Below are positions 22,940 to 34,458 of a stretch of DNA of 64,000 nucleotides, piece after piece. The notes beneath the pieces were generated by a model. It made no database searches and was not told the origin of the DNA. It saw only the letters and a list, made by a program, of their open reading frames with translations. Each line of letters opens with the position of its first letter. The first letter of the stretch is position 1. The DNA comes from Siphonodentalium dalli (Eukaryota > Mollusca > Scaphopoda > Gadilida > Siphonodentaliidae): assembly GCA_032622095.1 (NCBI GenBank), contig CP136061.1:44027797-44091796 (forward strand). The letters run 5' to 3'. Made by a program: the position numbers and the translations under genes.

Positions 22940-23645
22940 CTCGTTGGAACTGATTCCTTATTCACAAAAATGTCTCTTTATGTGGCGCGCCCAAATACCC
23001 ACTAGAAACACCCACAGACCTCACCCCAGGGAGGGTATCAACCTGAGGGGGTGAAATGGAGAATGGACTATTTTCGACTTTGAAATCCGGGGGGTTACCA
23101 CCCTGATGGGTGAACACAGGATATGGACCATTTTCGAGACCGGTAAGGATTTCGGCCAATTTGAGGGCATGGGTGGTGGCCAGCTTCAAATAACCCATAG
23201 AAACAGCCCACCCTCCCCCCGGTGGGGGGGGGATCACCCCAGGGGTCAAAATGAGATATGGACCGTTTTCGAGAACGGAAAGGATTTCGGCCAATTTGAT
23301 GGCAGGAGTGGGTGTCCCGCTCCAAATACCACTTCGAAACACCCCACCCTCATACCTGGGGTATTTTGAAATACACTCATACCCACCCCTCACCCCTGGT
23401 GGTGCCACCCGAGCGGTTGAAAATGGGGTATGGATCCCGGTGTGATGGGTTGGGATGTTACTATGGGACATTTCGGGCGGGCCAACAACCGTTCTCGAAA
23501 ATGGTATATACCCCATTTCACCCCCCCCCCCCGGTGGTGCCCACGGGGTGAGGGTGTTTCTATGGTGTATTAGGGCGGGCCACACACCATGCCGTATAAA
23601 TGACCGAAAGAAACATTTTTGCAAATAAGGAATCAAATTGTCCTG
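22940..23645. mobile_element. GC-rich element with inverted ends and ~150-bp repeats
   Basis: TGATTCCTTATT followed by CAAAAATGTCTCTTT at about 22949 is mirrored at about 23605-23635 as AAAGAAACATTTTTGCAAATAAGGAATCA, with TGTGGCGCGCCCAAATAC mirrored by a GGGCGGGCCACACA block. Between them the motif ATATGGACC-TTTTCGAGA-CGG-AAGGATTTCGGCCAATTTGA occurs twice (about 23114 and 23257) and a rearranged reverse form near 23490. Poly-G/C runs are frequent. Proline-rich open frames on both strands (longest 271 codons, minus) follow the repeats and have no recognisable domain. Confidence 0.5.
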
Positions 23646-23820
23646 GATATTTGTTTGTTGAAAGGAAGTTTCGGACTTTGATATTTTTTCCCCAGAAATC
23701 TGTTTCGAGTTTACTGTACCAATTTCTAATTTTAATCCGGTTCGACATTCAAATTGAAATTCAAAGCCATCAATCAAATAATTTATCGACGCTGAGCGTT
23801 CAGCCTGTTCGCTTGAATAT

Positions 23821-23923
23821 AGGTTTATATTGAACGTATTTCAAAACCCAAAATATGCTCATATAGGCATTATTCAAATCTGAATTACGCTCTATATGAA
23901 CGTAAATGGGGCACGATAACAGT
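23821..23923. repeat. Left member of a 103/105-bp inverted pair
   Basis: GAATTACGCTCTATATGAAC and GTAAATGGGGCACGA here are found in reverse complement at 26616-26720, with TTATATTGAACGTATTTCA at the outer end of both. The pair encloses about 2.7 kb that includes the Helitron-type 3' end at 26421. Confidence 0.6.
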
Positions 23924-24313
23924 CGTATATGAGCGTATCTATATTACAAATACCCCATATGAAATACGCCCATTTTGGCATTATTTAATCAAATGTTTTT
24001 CATCCACACGAACTGCCAGGCTCACGCTCTTTGTATAATGTGGATTCACTGCGGCTCGCGCCATACAACGGAATGACGGTTATACGCTCATTGTGGACTT
24101 ATTTCATTACACCACAAGGTGGTGTAAGTTGTTTTACAGTTTTTCATATCGCCTGTATCATTGTATCACGGTGGGGGAAATTATATTGTGTACCCTGGCT
24201 CAATCGTACCCATATGCTCCGTTGGTTCAGAGTGCCGGGATGAAGATAATTAATCGAATGCGTTAACTATGAGATACCCCTGTCTGGAGTTTGGTTAACC
24301 GCTTCGCCTATGG

Positions 24314-24386
24314 CTTTGAAAAGCAGACGAAATTCATAAACGATGTGATGTGTACATCTGTTAGAAATTTCGTCGGCTTTTCAAAG
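24314..24386. repeat. 21-bp stem hairpin
   Basis: CTTTGAAAAGC and GACGAAATT (24314-24334) are complementary to AATTTCGTC and GCTTTTCAAAG (24366-24386), with one mismatch. It lies in an otherwise unremarkable open frame (24291-24743) that I do not call a gene. Confidence 0.55.
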
Positions 24387-24389
24387 AGA

Positions 24390-25740
24390 CCTGTAGGCTA
24401 TTGGCCATGCGTTTGTCACAAGACAACAGACATGTGCATGCATGCGTGCATGCATAATTCGTGTTTTATTGATAGTAATGATGAAAGAGTAACGACTTGT
24501 ATTAATCGAATAATAAAAATGAAGTTAGTTTGCCGTATCGTAATCAGGATGGACTTTATTTTACCTACGGACTGTCCATTCTTGAAAGTGCAGCCTACTC
24601 GTATAGTAAAACTGGGAACTATGCTTGATTCATATCAAGGCGACGTCCAGTCGCGGGATGTTGGCCAGTTTCTGTGCCGATGCCACGGGCGTACACTGGC
24701 GATGGCGGGGTTGTTGACGGAAGTGTCAGGCGTGCAAATGTAGAGTGACATATTAGCATTAACTTTTACTATTATGAAAATAAATTGAGTTCGTGTGTCT
24801 GTCAGGCAAAACGCGACAAAACGATAATAATGTTTATAACTTTTGCTATAAATTATATATGCGATCAAACGGACGGGCATGCAGATCGGCAGATGTTTTA
24901 AAAATTTATCTTTTTTTTTTTAATTTGGGAATAGATTTTTAAAACTTGTTTTGCTTTATTCTATTTTATGGATGTTAGTTTTGAAGACTATTATAATATT
25001 TAAGGAAGGGGCAGTCCTATCAACACATTTGGTATTTTGAAAAAATAGTGATTTTGAAGCCATTTTCACGAAGCTTGGTATTATTTCTTTAAAATGGGGA
25101 ATGTGACCCTAAAAATAATATAATAAAAAAATCCCAGACCCCTGTGTCTTATATATATGTACTTTTAGTATTATGACCAATTTGTGCCAGGGGCCGGTGG
25201 TTGTACTATTCATGTGTGTTTCCGAATAAGTTGATCGAATAAATAGGATTATCATTATTTGTGGCTGAGACATGGGAAGCTACATAATTTTATATGTAAT
25301 TGCCACAGGTGTAATATGTTCTTGTCCAATGGGGGATTGCATTATGGGTAATTAGGTAGTGTCGTAACTGACTCAATCGTACGGATAGAGTCACGTGCAT
25401 TACTTTCCTTTGAAATTTCAACACGCGTCTCAGTCATTACATACACCACAGCAGAGTCATGTGTTGGGTTCTCTTCGCTTTCACATTTGGAATCGCCGCC
25501 ATTACTTTCGTTTGCAATTTCATCACGCGCTTCAGTCAATGCATATCCCAAGAGATTATGTCCTTTCTGTCCAATTTAGTAGACTAGTAATTGGGTCGAT
25601 GTAAAAGTAAAAATGGGTCGCTTTAAAAGCTGCAGTCTTACCCCGCTGAATAAAATAGTCCGACACAGATTAGCACATGTGCTGATATTGATATTACCAC
25701 ACCCTTTGGAAAGCATGCGATCGTGTGGTAATCAAAGATG
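24390..25740. other. No recognisable gene
   Basis: Contains CATGCATGCGTGCATGCAT near 24437 and AT-rich sequence. No domain or recurrent unit was identified. Confidence 0.4.
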
Positions 25741-26421
25741 GATTTCGACTAAATTTGACAGAGGTACTTGTGTCCGGGGAGTGTTTTGGACGGGTAAAAT
25801 CGTGACCCCGATCTCACCTTGACAATTGACAAGGTCAAATTGGGTAAAACGGACGGATTTCGACGAAATTTGATACATATATGGCTACTTTTATCCGGGG
25901 AGTATTTTGGACGGGTCAAATCGTTACCCCGGCGTGACCTTGACCTTCAATATGGCCAATCCAAGGTCAAATCAGGTAAGACGGATTGATTTCGACGAAA
26001 TTTGATACATGGGGGTACTTTTGTCAGGGGGTGTTTTGGACGGGTCAAATCGTGATCCCGACCTGACCTTGACCTTCGAAATGGTCAATTCAAGGTCAAA
26101 TAGGGTAAAACGGACTGATTTCGACGAAATTTGATACCTAGGGGTAATTTTCTCCGGGGGTGTTTTGGACGGGTCAAATCGTGACCCCGACCTGACCTTG
26201 ACCTTCGAAATGGTCAATTCAAGGTCAAATAGGGTAAAACGGACTGATTTCGACGAAATTTGATACCTAGGGGTAATTTTCTCCGGGGGGTGTTTTGGAC
26301 GGGTCAAATCATGACCCCGACCTGACCTTGAATTTCAAAATAGTCAATTCAAGGTCAAATCGCGCCTTTCGCCGGAAATCAGATTGGAAACAGCCCGGAC
26401 GAAGTCGGGCCCACCAGCTAG
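25741..26421 (+). mobile_element. Helitron-like 3' end with ~129-bp tandem array
   Basis: Five units start with GATTTCGACGAAATTTGATA (25741, 25856, 25988, 26117, 26246; spacing 115, 132, 129, 129) and include TTTTGGACGGGTCAAATCGT and TGACCTTGACCTTCGAAATG. The array ends in AAGGTCAAATCG, then the short hairpin GCCCGGACGAAGTCGGGC (26393-26410), then CTAG at 26418-26421 followed by T. A GC hairpin about 10 nt before CTAG/T is the Helitron 3' signature. The same terminus ends the element at 52629-53250. The 5' end here was not found; it may be truncated. Confidence 0.65.
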
Positions 26422-26535
26422 TGTATTAAAAAAGACAGCTTGAAGAATGTAATGTATAACACGAGAAACGGGGAAAACTTTATATATGGAAGTATCCAAA
26501 TTTCCCACATGGGATTTGAAAGCTAGTTTATATCA

Positions 26536-26612
26536 TATTATTATAATTTATATTTATGGCTAATCATATGATCTTGGTGGCGTTACCATTTCTGACTGTG
26601 GTTTTCTTGTAA
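26536..26612. repeat. Dispersed repeat shared with 18586-18665
   Basis: Second copy of the AT-rich block ending in a GGCGTTAC and CTGTGG motif; see the entry at 18586. Confidence 0.45.
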
Positions 26613-26615
26613 TAG

Positions 26616-26720
26616 ACTGTTTTCGTGCCCCATTTACGTTCATATAGAGCGTAATTCAGATACAAATAACTCCAAAATGGGCTTATTTGGGTCTATGAAA
26701 TACGTTCAATATGAACCTAT
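26616..26720. repeat. Right member of inverted pair with 23821-23923
   Basis: Contains GTGCCCCATTTACG, GTTCATATAGAGCGTAATTC and AATACGTTCAATATGAACCT, the reverse complement of the left member. Confidence 0.6.
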
Positions 26721-27360
26721 TTGCATGAGGACAAGTTGGAGCGTTAGTACGTTGGGTTCTCTTTTGGAATGTATCAGCAATACAAAGTTTCAGCTCGCTA
26801 CCAGCGGCCATAAACAGTGCCACTTCCCTTCAGCATCACCCCTCACTTAAAAACGCCAGTGGTGTCTCAGAAAAAAAGTATACGAATTCACGATTGACCC
26901 AGAATTCGAGATGGGGAGCACGAATTAGGCCACAACAAAACACTTTATGCTCATCAATCGGTCATAACTATCTAAACTTCAATCGCATTCTCACATATTT
27001 ATTACATGTCATTCCGCAGATCACATTATTATTTCGGTCATTATTCAACAATTTTCATCCAATGTTGTTATTATGTCCATTACGCCGGACTTCCGGTTTG
27101 CTTTTGCGCGCTGTTGCTAAGACGCCTCATCAATGGTAGCCATGCACCGGGTTTGGATTTCGGGTTGGTTTTTTATTGGGTCGCTTTTCGGGTTTGGTTT
27201 TGCGATGCATCGTGGCAAAGGGTTGCTTTTGTATAAAAGCAAAGACAACCCGATTTCGTGACCGGTCAGTTACCAACGGTCGGAGAGTTAAATTGATAAT
27301 TTACGGAGAGAGATAAATAGAGAATTACATCGCAAACTAACCGTTAAACCAAACATAAGT
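26721..27360. other. No recognisable feature
   Basis: No gene or repeat relation was recognised. Confidence 0.4.
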
Positions 27361-29235
27361 GCCGGATTCGTCATCTCAGGGTTAAACCTGGTATACGTGA
27401 ACCTCTAGGTTTAAACCACCGTGAGTCAGCAAAATCAGTGGTTTAAACCTGATACCGCAGGTCTAAGTGACGCATTCGTCATCTCTGGTTTAAACCTGGT
27501 CCAGCCAGACCAGTGGTTTAGCAATAGTGGCTCTGTATCGTCGAGAGAATTAAACGTATTTTCCTAATGGGGACCGCTTCGTTTTATTGATTGCGAAAAT
27601 CAATAATTACGACAGCGGTCATATTTTGATTGGAAAATTATAATCGAGAAGCAGTCACACATATAAAGCGTATGGGGATAAGTTTTTGTCAATTTAAAAA
27701 TAGTTTTTGCGTTTGATAAACCGGCAACTAAACCATCTAATTAGACGGTCCAGCTAAACCAGCTTTATCGAGGCTAAACTTGAGATGACGAATCCGTCTT
27801 TTCTTTACCGCGATTTAGAATTGTCAAACAATCAGTCAAAGGGTGGAGCTGTAAATAATCTCGAGTGAGGGCGTGTCCAAGTGGCGACTGCCGACTGGTG
27901 TTATGTCACAGTTGATTCATTCGCACGCGAGCTTTGCTCAGATATGGACATGTTCCTAAATATATGATTTTTACAACTATCTTGTGGTTTGGTTTTTGTT
28001 TTGTTTTGTTTTTGTTTGGCTTGTGGCAATCACAAATACTGGTGTTTTCTACGAATTCATTTGAAGGGTTCAACGTTTTAATTTTGATACCAAAACGACG
28101 CTACTGCATGACCAGATATGCTATACTCATAGTTTGCAATCCTAAACTTATATTGCTATATGAGTCAAATTTGATAACTTATTTTGATGGAGATCATGCC
28201 ACAAAGCTCTACTCTGGCTACGGCCATACATTCCCATAATATTCTACCAGTTCAAAACCTGCCAACCTTTTTGTTTTTCTGCATGACGGGAAATTTGTGA
28301 CATTGAACAAAACATCAACGCATGTAATATATTTCTTTATTAAAAGCCATCCCTCTGCATGGTTGCCCACTTCCAACAGTTCAGATGCCGCTTATGGTGT
28401 GCGCTCATAAGCAAATTGCCTTTACTTGACTGGCCTCTTGGTCCAGGATTGACTTGATTATGGAGACTTTATTCAGCGCCAGAGGGACTTTGCGCACATT
28501 TTGATCAATTGAACATTTTAATTTTAAAACAAAATTAACTGAATTCAATACAAACAAATGTTAATTTAAATTTTGTTTCTTTTTAGATTCACCTCCTTCC
28601 TTACTCAATTTAACACAATTTGTTTCCTTTTTTTTAAATTATATTTTTTCTTATTTTTAAATCAATTTTTAAAAACCTAACGTCTTTGTACCCGAATCAC
28701 CACACCTAATTTAATTGAAATCGTCCTGGGGTATTGGAGAACAGTTGCGAACAGACAAACGGACATACGGATAGACAGCTACTATATCCTTTAATATATA
28801 CAGATATACATGTAAATACACCAACTTTTGTCGTTGTGGGTGAAACATCTGGCAGAAATCTATCACAAACAAATTGATGAACAGAGCGTGAAACTCGTGT
28901 TGAGAGACATGCCCTTTGTTAAATTGATTTAAACACAGAATGAGATCGGATTAATAGTCAATGAGCGATACTTGATTATAAATGAATAATTCCATTGAGC
29001 GTGCACGCGGTCACGATAATTTATGACTTTTCAATAATCATTATATCGGCCTATCTTTTGGTCCGATTGGTAAGAGAGTAGTTTGATTGCATAATCATAT
29101 CACCGTATCGAGTTGTCAATTAGCTGGCAACTGAACGACAAAAACGCCCCCTTAGACCCGGTTTGGCTGAACCACCAATGTAGGTTAAAACCAGGTTTAA
29201 ATTCGGAGGTTTAAACCGGATATGACGAATCCGGC
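27361..29235. mobile_element. TIR element(s) with GCCGGATTCGTCAT ends
   Basis: GCCGGATTCGTCATCTCAGG at 27361 is mirrored at 29235, whose reverse complement reads GCCGGATTCGTCATATCCGG followed by TTTAAACC. A third, inward-facing end lies at 27781-27798 (TGAGATGACGAATCCGTC), and a direct subterminal copy, GCATTCGTCATCTCTGG, at about 27472. GGTTTAAACC-like motifs accompany every end. Either a 438-bp MITE (27361-27798) lies beside a solo end, or a 1.9-kb element has internal repeats. No transposase frame and no clear target duplication were found. Confidence 0.5.
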
Positions 29236-30441
29236 CAAGGTAACCAGAAAACCAAGGAGACAGAAATGCATCTGAATGCAGAAATATATACAGTTATATA
29301 TGTGGTTTACCAATAGCAGATCCAGAAATTGTAGGATTCAACCCAGCGCATGGCCATTTCAGTAGTCCATTATTAGTTAAATTTGAATACAAATTATTTA
29401 ACTAGCATGGTACGCACATGACAGCTTTTCGTGTTCACCGCTGTAGGTTCACACGTGAGTAAAACTGAATTCCTTGAATTTCATTGGCTGACCTCGTTTT
29501 CCATTATTTCGCTAGAATTTTGATCTTTCTTTATGTACCACTTTTGAATTAATCTTGACGAGATAAAGACGAAAATATTTTTTCTACCCACCCTCCAAAC
29601 CATGTAGCATAAATATTTAAATTATAAAAAAAACTTTACGTGGCCTTGTATACAATTGTAACAAATTTAACTAAATGATGTTATTGTTTGTGTAGCATGT
29701 TCCTGTGGTATAGTATAGTACATGTTTGTATAGCTTGCTTTTTGCATGTGTTTATATAGCATGTTTATTGCATATGTTAAGCATGTTCATTTGTATTCAA
29801 CAGCATGTCTAATTTAATTTAATTGCCTCGCCTTTATTAGTTCGTTTGGCTGTTATCAATAAATCAATATACATTTTAATTATCTTTATTTTGAATCCCT
29901 AATTGATCATAATAAGCTCAGATTAATTTGACACAGAACGGATTCAAGAAGTTTGACTGGATCGGCCCCATACATGTGCATTGTGGAAAAACACACCTCC
30001 TAGATGGTATTTGATATTTCAGATATTGTTAAGCGGACCTGATAATTATCGAAATATGTATATAGGCGAAATAATTTTTAAGATATAATACCATTACGTC
30101 ATAAAATCGCCACAATCAGCTGGGATTCGATGAATTGGGTCATCATGAGATCCGTTATTAACGTTGACTATTCTAATTTGTTGGTGTTTTGCCTATATTA
30201 TGGCAAAACACACCCCTAGATGGTATTTGATATGGCAGATATTGTTAATATAGACTGAGATAATATAATTACGTCATAAATCTCTGTGTCAGTATACGCC
30301 GTGTGATTCAGAATTTGACTCTCAGCATAAATCCCCAAAACTTATTAATATCATAACAATGTGTTTACACACTTACTTCCCATGGTTCAATGTGAAGTAC
30401 GCCCAAGAACAATCTGGTTTGGCCTTCACTGTGACAAAGTT
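29236..30441. other. No gene; short local repeats
   Basis: A block reading AAAACACACCYCTAGATGGT and then ATTTGATATKKCAGATATTG occurs twice (about 29988 and 30204), so there is a duplicated segment of roughly 60 bp. Otherwise nothing was recognised. Confidence 0.45.
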
Positions 30442-31696
30442 AGCAACGTGAATTTTGTTACTTATTTCTTATTCCTTTTTCGGAAAATGTCGGAAAGTGT
30501 GGCAAATGGCCCCAAATTCGTAAGTGGCCAGGTGGGCGGAACATTTTGGGCGGAAAAGTTTTTGGGTCGAGTTCGTTAAAGTGGTCCGAAAAAGTGTCCA
30601 ACCTGTGCTCGGTCCGGTTTTTTGGGAAAAATGTGGCAAATGACCATGGTAACATACTTAGTAAAAAATAACAAAAAGTTGGGCCGAAAACAATTTGGGT
30701 CGAAAAGTCCGAAATGTCTCGAAATTAGGCAAAGTCTAAAAAATGAAGGGAAAATGGCCTCAATGGGTCCAAATTCTCAGGTGGCCAGCTGGGCGGAACA
30801 TTTTGGGCCGAAAACATTTTGGGTCAGTTCGTAAAAGTGGTCAGAAAATGTGTCCAATCTGTGCTCGGTCCGATTTTTTGGGGAAAATGTGGCAAATGAC
30901 CACGGGAACAAAGTCTAAAAAATTAGGGGAAAATGGCTCCAATGGGTCCATATTCTCAAGTGGCCAGCTGGGCGGAACAATTTGGACCCATTGGGGCCAT
31001 TTTCCCTTCATTTTTTAGACTTTGCCTAATTTCGATGCATTTCGGACTTTTCGACCCAAATTGTTTCGGCCTAAATGTTTCTTATTTTTTACTAAGTATG
31101 TTCCCGTGGTCATTTGCCACATTTTCCCAAAAAATCGGACCGAGCACAGGTTGGACACTTTTTCGGACCACTTTTACGAACTCGACCCAAAAAGGTTTCG
31201 GCCCAAAATGTTCCGCCCAGCTGGCCACTTGAGAATTTGGACCCATTGGGCCATTTTCCCTTCATTTTTTAGACTTTGCCTAATTTCGAGGCATTTGGGA
31301 CGTTTCTACCCAAATATTTTTCAGCCCAAATTTTTTTTATTTTTTACTTTGTATGTTCCCGTGGTCATTTGCCACATTTCCCCCCAAAAATCGGACCGAG
31401 CACAGGCTCGACACTTTTTCGGACCACTTTTACTCGACCCAAAATCTTTTCGACCCAAAATTGTCCGCCCAGCTGGCCACTTGAGAATTTGGCGTCATTT
31501 GCCACATTTTCCAAAAAAAATCGGACCAGGCACAGGTTGGACACTTTTTCGGACCACTTTTACGAACTCGACCCAAAAAATGTTCGGCCCAAAATGTTCC
31601 GCCCACCTGGCCACTTGCGAATTTGGGGCCATTTGCCACACTTTCCGACATTTTGCGAAAAAGGAATAAGGAATAAGTAACAAAATTCACGTTGCT
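30442..31696. mobile_element. Foldback element built of ~240-bp modules
   Basis: AGCAACGTGAATTTTGTTAC at 30442 is mirrored at 31696, and the next 100 bp on each side (TTCGGAAAATGTCGGAAAGT, GCCAGGTGGGCGGAACATTT) are reverse complements. Both arms consist of repeated modules with TTCGGACCACTTTTACGA, TTCCGCCCAGCTGGCCACTT, CATTTGCCACATTTT and CATTTTTTAGACTTTGCCTA, switching orientation near 31000. Open frames of up to 215 codons follow the repeats on both strands and are not genes. The right arm is partly copied in the tandem duplication (34934-35563). Confidence 0.75.
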
Positions 31697-31705
31697 GACA
31701 ATGTT

Positions 31706-33175
31706 TCATCTAACGAAATCTATTTTGTGGAAAACCAAAAAGGACTTTCCCAACAATACCTTTCTTTTTTTTAGCGTCTCTATCCCATAAGTTATAATGT
31801 GTATATTCAGTTTGAGCATTCTGCATTGTTCTGTCGAACTCTTGGCTACGAGTGGGACGGAAATTCGAACATCGGGAAGTTGATGAATATTGTTCCCCGT
31901 TTCCCATGATTCATACCTAAATTGAAGATCGCAGAGGAATGAGCGAATCGACAGTTGTGTGAGCGTGTATTTTGTCCTGTATATAAACTGTTTCATCACT
32001 AGCAGGAAGAGGTTACTTATTGACTTTCTATATTCGTGATCTATACCGATAATAATACTCTTCTTTGTTAGATCAATGGGAAACTGGTTGTTTCCTGTCC
32101 ATATTTCAATTTCCTTTATAAAGGTTTGTACATGGGGACAGTACCAACAAATATGAGAAATGGTTTCCTGTACATTTTGACATCGATTGCAGAAATCGTC
32201 GACTCGAAGGTTAGCCACCTTCAGAAATTTATTAGTACCGATAATTCGCGTGTTTATTCTGAATTGGAGCTACTGTAATTTCGTATCGGTTGTCGTTTTA
32301 AAGGGCATGCTCAAATATTCTTCCCAATTTTCGATATTCTCGGAAATTTTGGATTCCCATTTTTGACATGAATTTGGCATAATTTTCCCACTTTCTAGAA
32401 CTTTGTAAAATAACTTCCGCCCTTTTTGTCAATGAGTATCGCAGTAAGACATTTAGCTAGGTATGGGCAGGGTATACGGATTAATGGTTGATATAGAGAA
32501 CTTGCCAATGACATAATCTGACGATTTATGTTGCTGATTGTTATGAAATCGACGCGGTTGTTGAAATTTGCATATATAATGTGTGTGGGGTATGGAATGT
32601 ATTATCTGATTGGAATAAATCGTTTATAAAATATATTCCCGCATCTCTCCACGATTTAAAGTTGATCGATGAACCTCCAATTTTTATGTTGGGATTATTT
32701 CTGATAGTTGAGGCCATAATATTATTATTTGAATTATTTAGTCGCATAAATTTTTCACACCATGCACCGAAAACATCTCTCCAGAATGGATTTGCGAACT
32801 TGTTTGTTTGCTTTACAATATAACTTGCATGGTACGTGATAAATAGTTGGTCGTTTAAGAAAGGTGTGATATTACACAATGAAGCCCACTTTGATTGTTT
32901 GCAACGTTTTCAACATTAATCATCTTCAAACCTCCGTGCATATGATCGGCACATAATTGTTTTCTTTTTATTCTATCGCGTTTGGAATTCCAAACACTCA
33001 ACTTTGGCTTTGAATCATCCACCACCCTCCACCTCTTGCCGAGAACCTGATTGTTATCGAAAAATGTAAACATCACATTCAACCGGAACCACGTTTGGCA
33101 CATTACCATTTCCAGCGATCCATTTATGTATGGTGGTATGCGAACCCGAAGGCCGAACATTGGCGTTCGATCCAC
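31706..33175 (-). pseudogene. L1/Tx1-like LINE C-terminal relic, copy 1
   Basis: Read from 33175 downward, three successive frames match the end of L1/Tx1-clade ORF2. First, the post-palm region has KRDRIKRKQLCADHMHGGLK (family: W-x-x-K-x-x-I-x-R-x-x-L-x-x-D-x-x-x-G-G-L-x-M). Then NPFWRDVFGAWCEKF, with IKIGGSSINFKSWRDAGI, lies at 32541-32879. Last comes a zinc-binding region, DDFCNRCQNVQETISHI-WYCPHV, with a C-x2-C...H-x4-C arrangement, at about 32218-32060. The catalytic palm motifs are missing. This copy has a TAG at 32270-32272 where copy 2 has TGG. Frameshifts separate the blocks, so it is dead. Confidence 0.75.
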
Positions 33176-33234
33176 AAATAGTTTTACTGCTAGTCAAATA
33201 TTGAGTCAACAAATTTTATGGAGAATAAAAAGGG

Positions 33235-33654
33235 TCAAATATAATTAACACATCTGGAATTTATTATTTGTTCCATTTCCCATAACAAAGCATTCAATTT
33301 TCTTGGACTGCTTGACGGAGAACAACTAGTGAGTCCTAACAGAAATTTGCAAATTGTTTTGTTGTTCGAGGTTAACCAAACGGAGGTAGACAATTGTTTT
33401 AAACAATTAACATTGTTACTTCCAATGGCTCCACTTTTCCCTCTCTCTAACACATCATCACTTTGGCTTTTCCTCAACTCAAACGCTAAAAGTTGTAGCT
33501 GATCTGGCGAAAGTTTTCCCTCTCGAATAGCAGTTAATACTTCATTAAAAAAATCAGTCGCACGAGAGTTGGTGTCCGTAGGAACATTTTGAGAAAAATT
33601 AACACACGCAGCACACAGCCACCGGAACCTGGCAGACAGAAGGCCCTGAGACAT
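33235..33654 (-). CDS. Hypothetical protein ORF, copy 1
   Basis: 139 codons, starting MSQGLLSARFRWLCAACVNF and ending LLWEMEQIINSRCVNYI. I recognise no family with confidence. The C-x2-C of FRWLCAACV resembles the last cysteine pair of a zinc finger, and the helical C-terminal end could be the start of a longer element-encoded protein. It has a counterpart at 37102-37521 with only a few amino-acid differences, trivially explained by the tandem duplication, so conservation is no evidence of function. It may be an exon of a transposon gene. Confidence 0.3.
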   Translation of the reverse strand: MSQGLLSARFRWLCAACVNFSQNVPTDTNSRATDFFNEVLTAIREGKLSPDQLQLLAFELRKSQSDDVLERGKSGAIGSNNVNCLKQLSTSVWLTSNNKTICKFLLGLTSCSPSSSPRKLNALLWEMEQIINSRCVNYI

Positions 33655-34160
33655 GAGTCCATCGGTTTCAGATTTCTTAATTGTTTTGTGATCTCTTACA
33701 CGGAGAGTGAAAGTCTTACTCTGGCATATTCGGCGTGTTTATCGGGAACAGTTTCTTGTCGGTAGCATGCTGCACTGAAAGTTCTACGTGAACGCATAGG
33801 GTTTCAATTTTCAAGTGGAATGAACAAGGTCGGTATAACCCCAATGTTATGTTTGATATGACTCAACAAACTAGCCAATCGTGTACGTATATTTTGAGAA
33901 ACTCATAGTAAAAACGCTGTGCGTGAGCTACAAGTTCTGTATAGTTATCTATATGATGTGCCATACTTTAATAATGTACCGTTAATATCTGTAGATACCG
34001 TTACAAATAGTACTATGTATCGTTCAATAAACGTTCTTGATAAGTAAATTTAAATCTTTGAGATGGGTACTACATTTCAACGCGAACTTCCGGTTTGGCT
34101 GCAGGAAGAAATATGGAGGAATTTCGAGAGAAATTGTCGTTATTTCCAAGCTATTTAACG
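33655..34160. other. No recognisable feature
   Basis: Unremarkable sequence between the ORF and the GGTCTGGCA-family end; duplicated at 37522-38027. Confidence 0.4.
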
Positions 34161-34458
34161 ATATGATACCGCAGAAAATAACCCCAGGTTTATTTCTTCC
34201 GCCCGCCATAACTGGTTACTTTTCAAACAAAAACAGCATCGCCGTGTCGACAAAACGCAACACTTTGTTACAAATGAAGTGACGGTTCTGATTTGGTAAA
34301 AACAAAGCAGAGAATAAGGCCACATAATTTCGATGAGCAAATTAGCGCTTCATGTTCATAAAGGAAAAACAACCGCTTTGAGAGTAGAATATATAGCTGA
34401 ATTCAGCTGGGTTAGCTGAATACAGCTATTGTAGCTATATTCTCACATTTGCCAGACC
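34160..34458. mobile_element. Right end of GGTCTGGCA-family element, copy 1
   Basis: Matches about 8990-9298: GCAGAAAATAACCCCAG, the AACGCAACACTTTGT block, GAAAAACAACCG, AGCTGGGTTAGCTGAATACA and the terminal TTTGCCAGACC ending at 34458. No left end is visible, so it is a truncated copy. Confidence 0.6.

Noticed and set aside
22962-23777. 271-codon proline/glycine-rich open frame on the minus strand
   Set aside because: It follows tandem and inverted repeats, similar frames exist on the other strand, and there is no domain or splice context. It is a by-product of GC-rich repeats.
24291-24743. 150-codon open frame, plus strand
   Set aside because: No recognisable domain, contains a 21-bp hairpin and a CATGCATG repeat, and has no splice context. 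Too weak to call a gene.
31022-31680. Open frames of 134-215 codons in several frames on both strands, also at 34973-35547
   Set aside because: They track the foldback modules, give the same repeated peptide in every module and change frame with it. Not genes.
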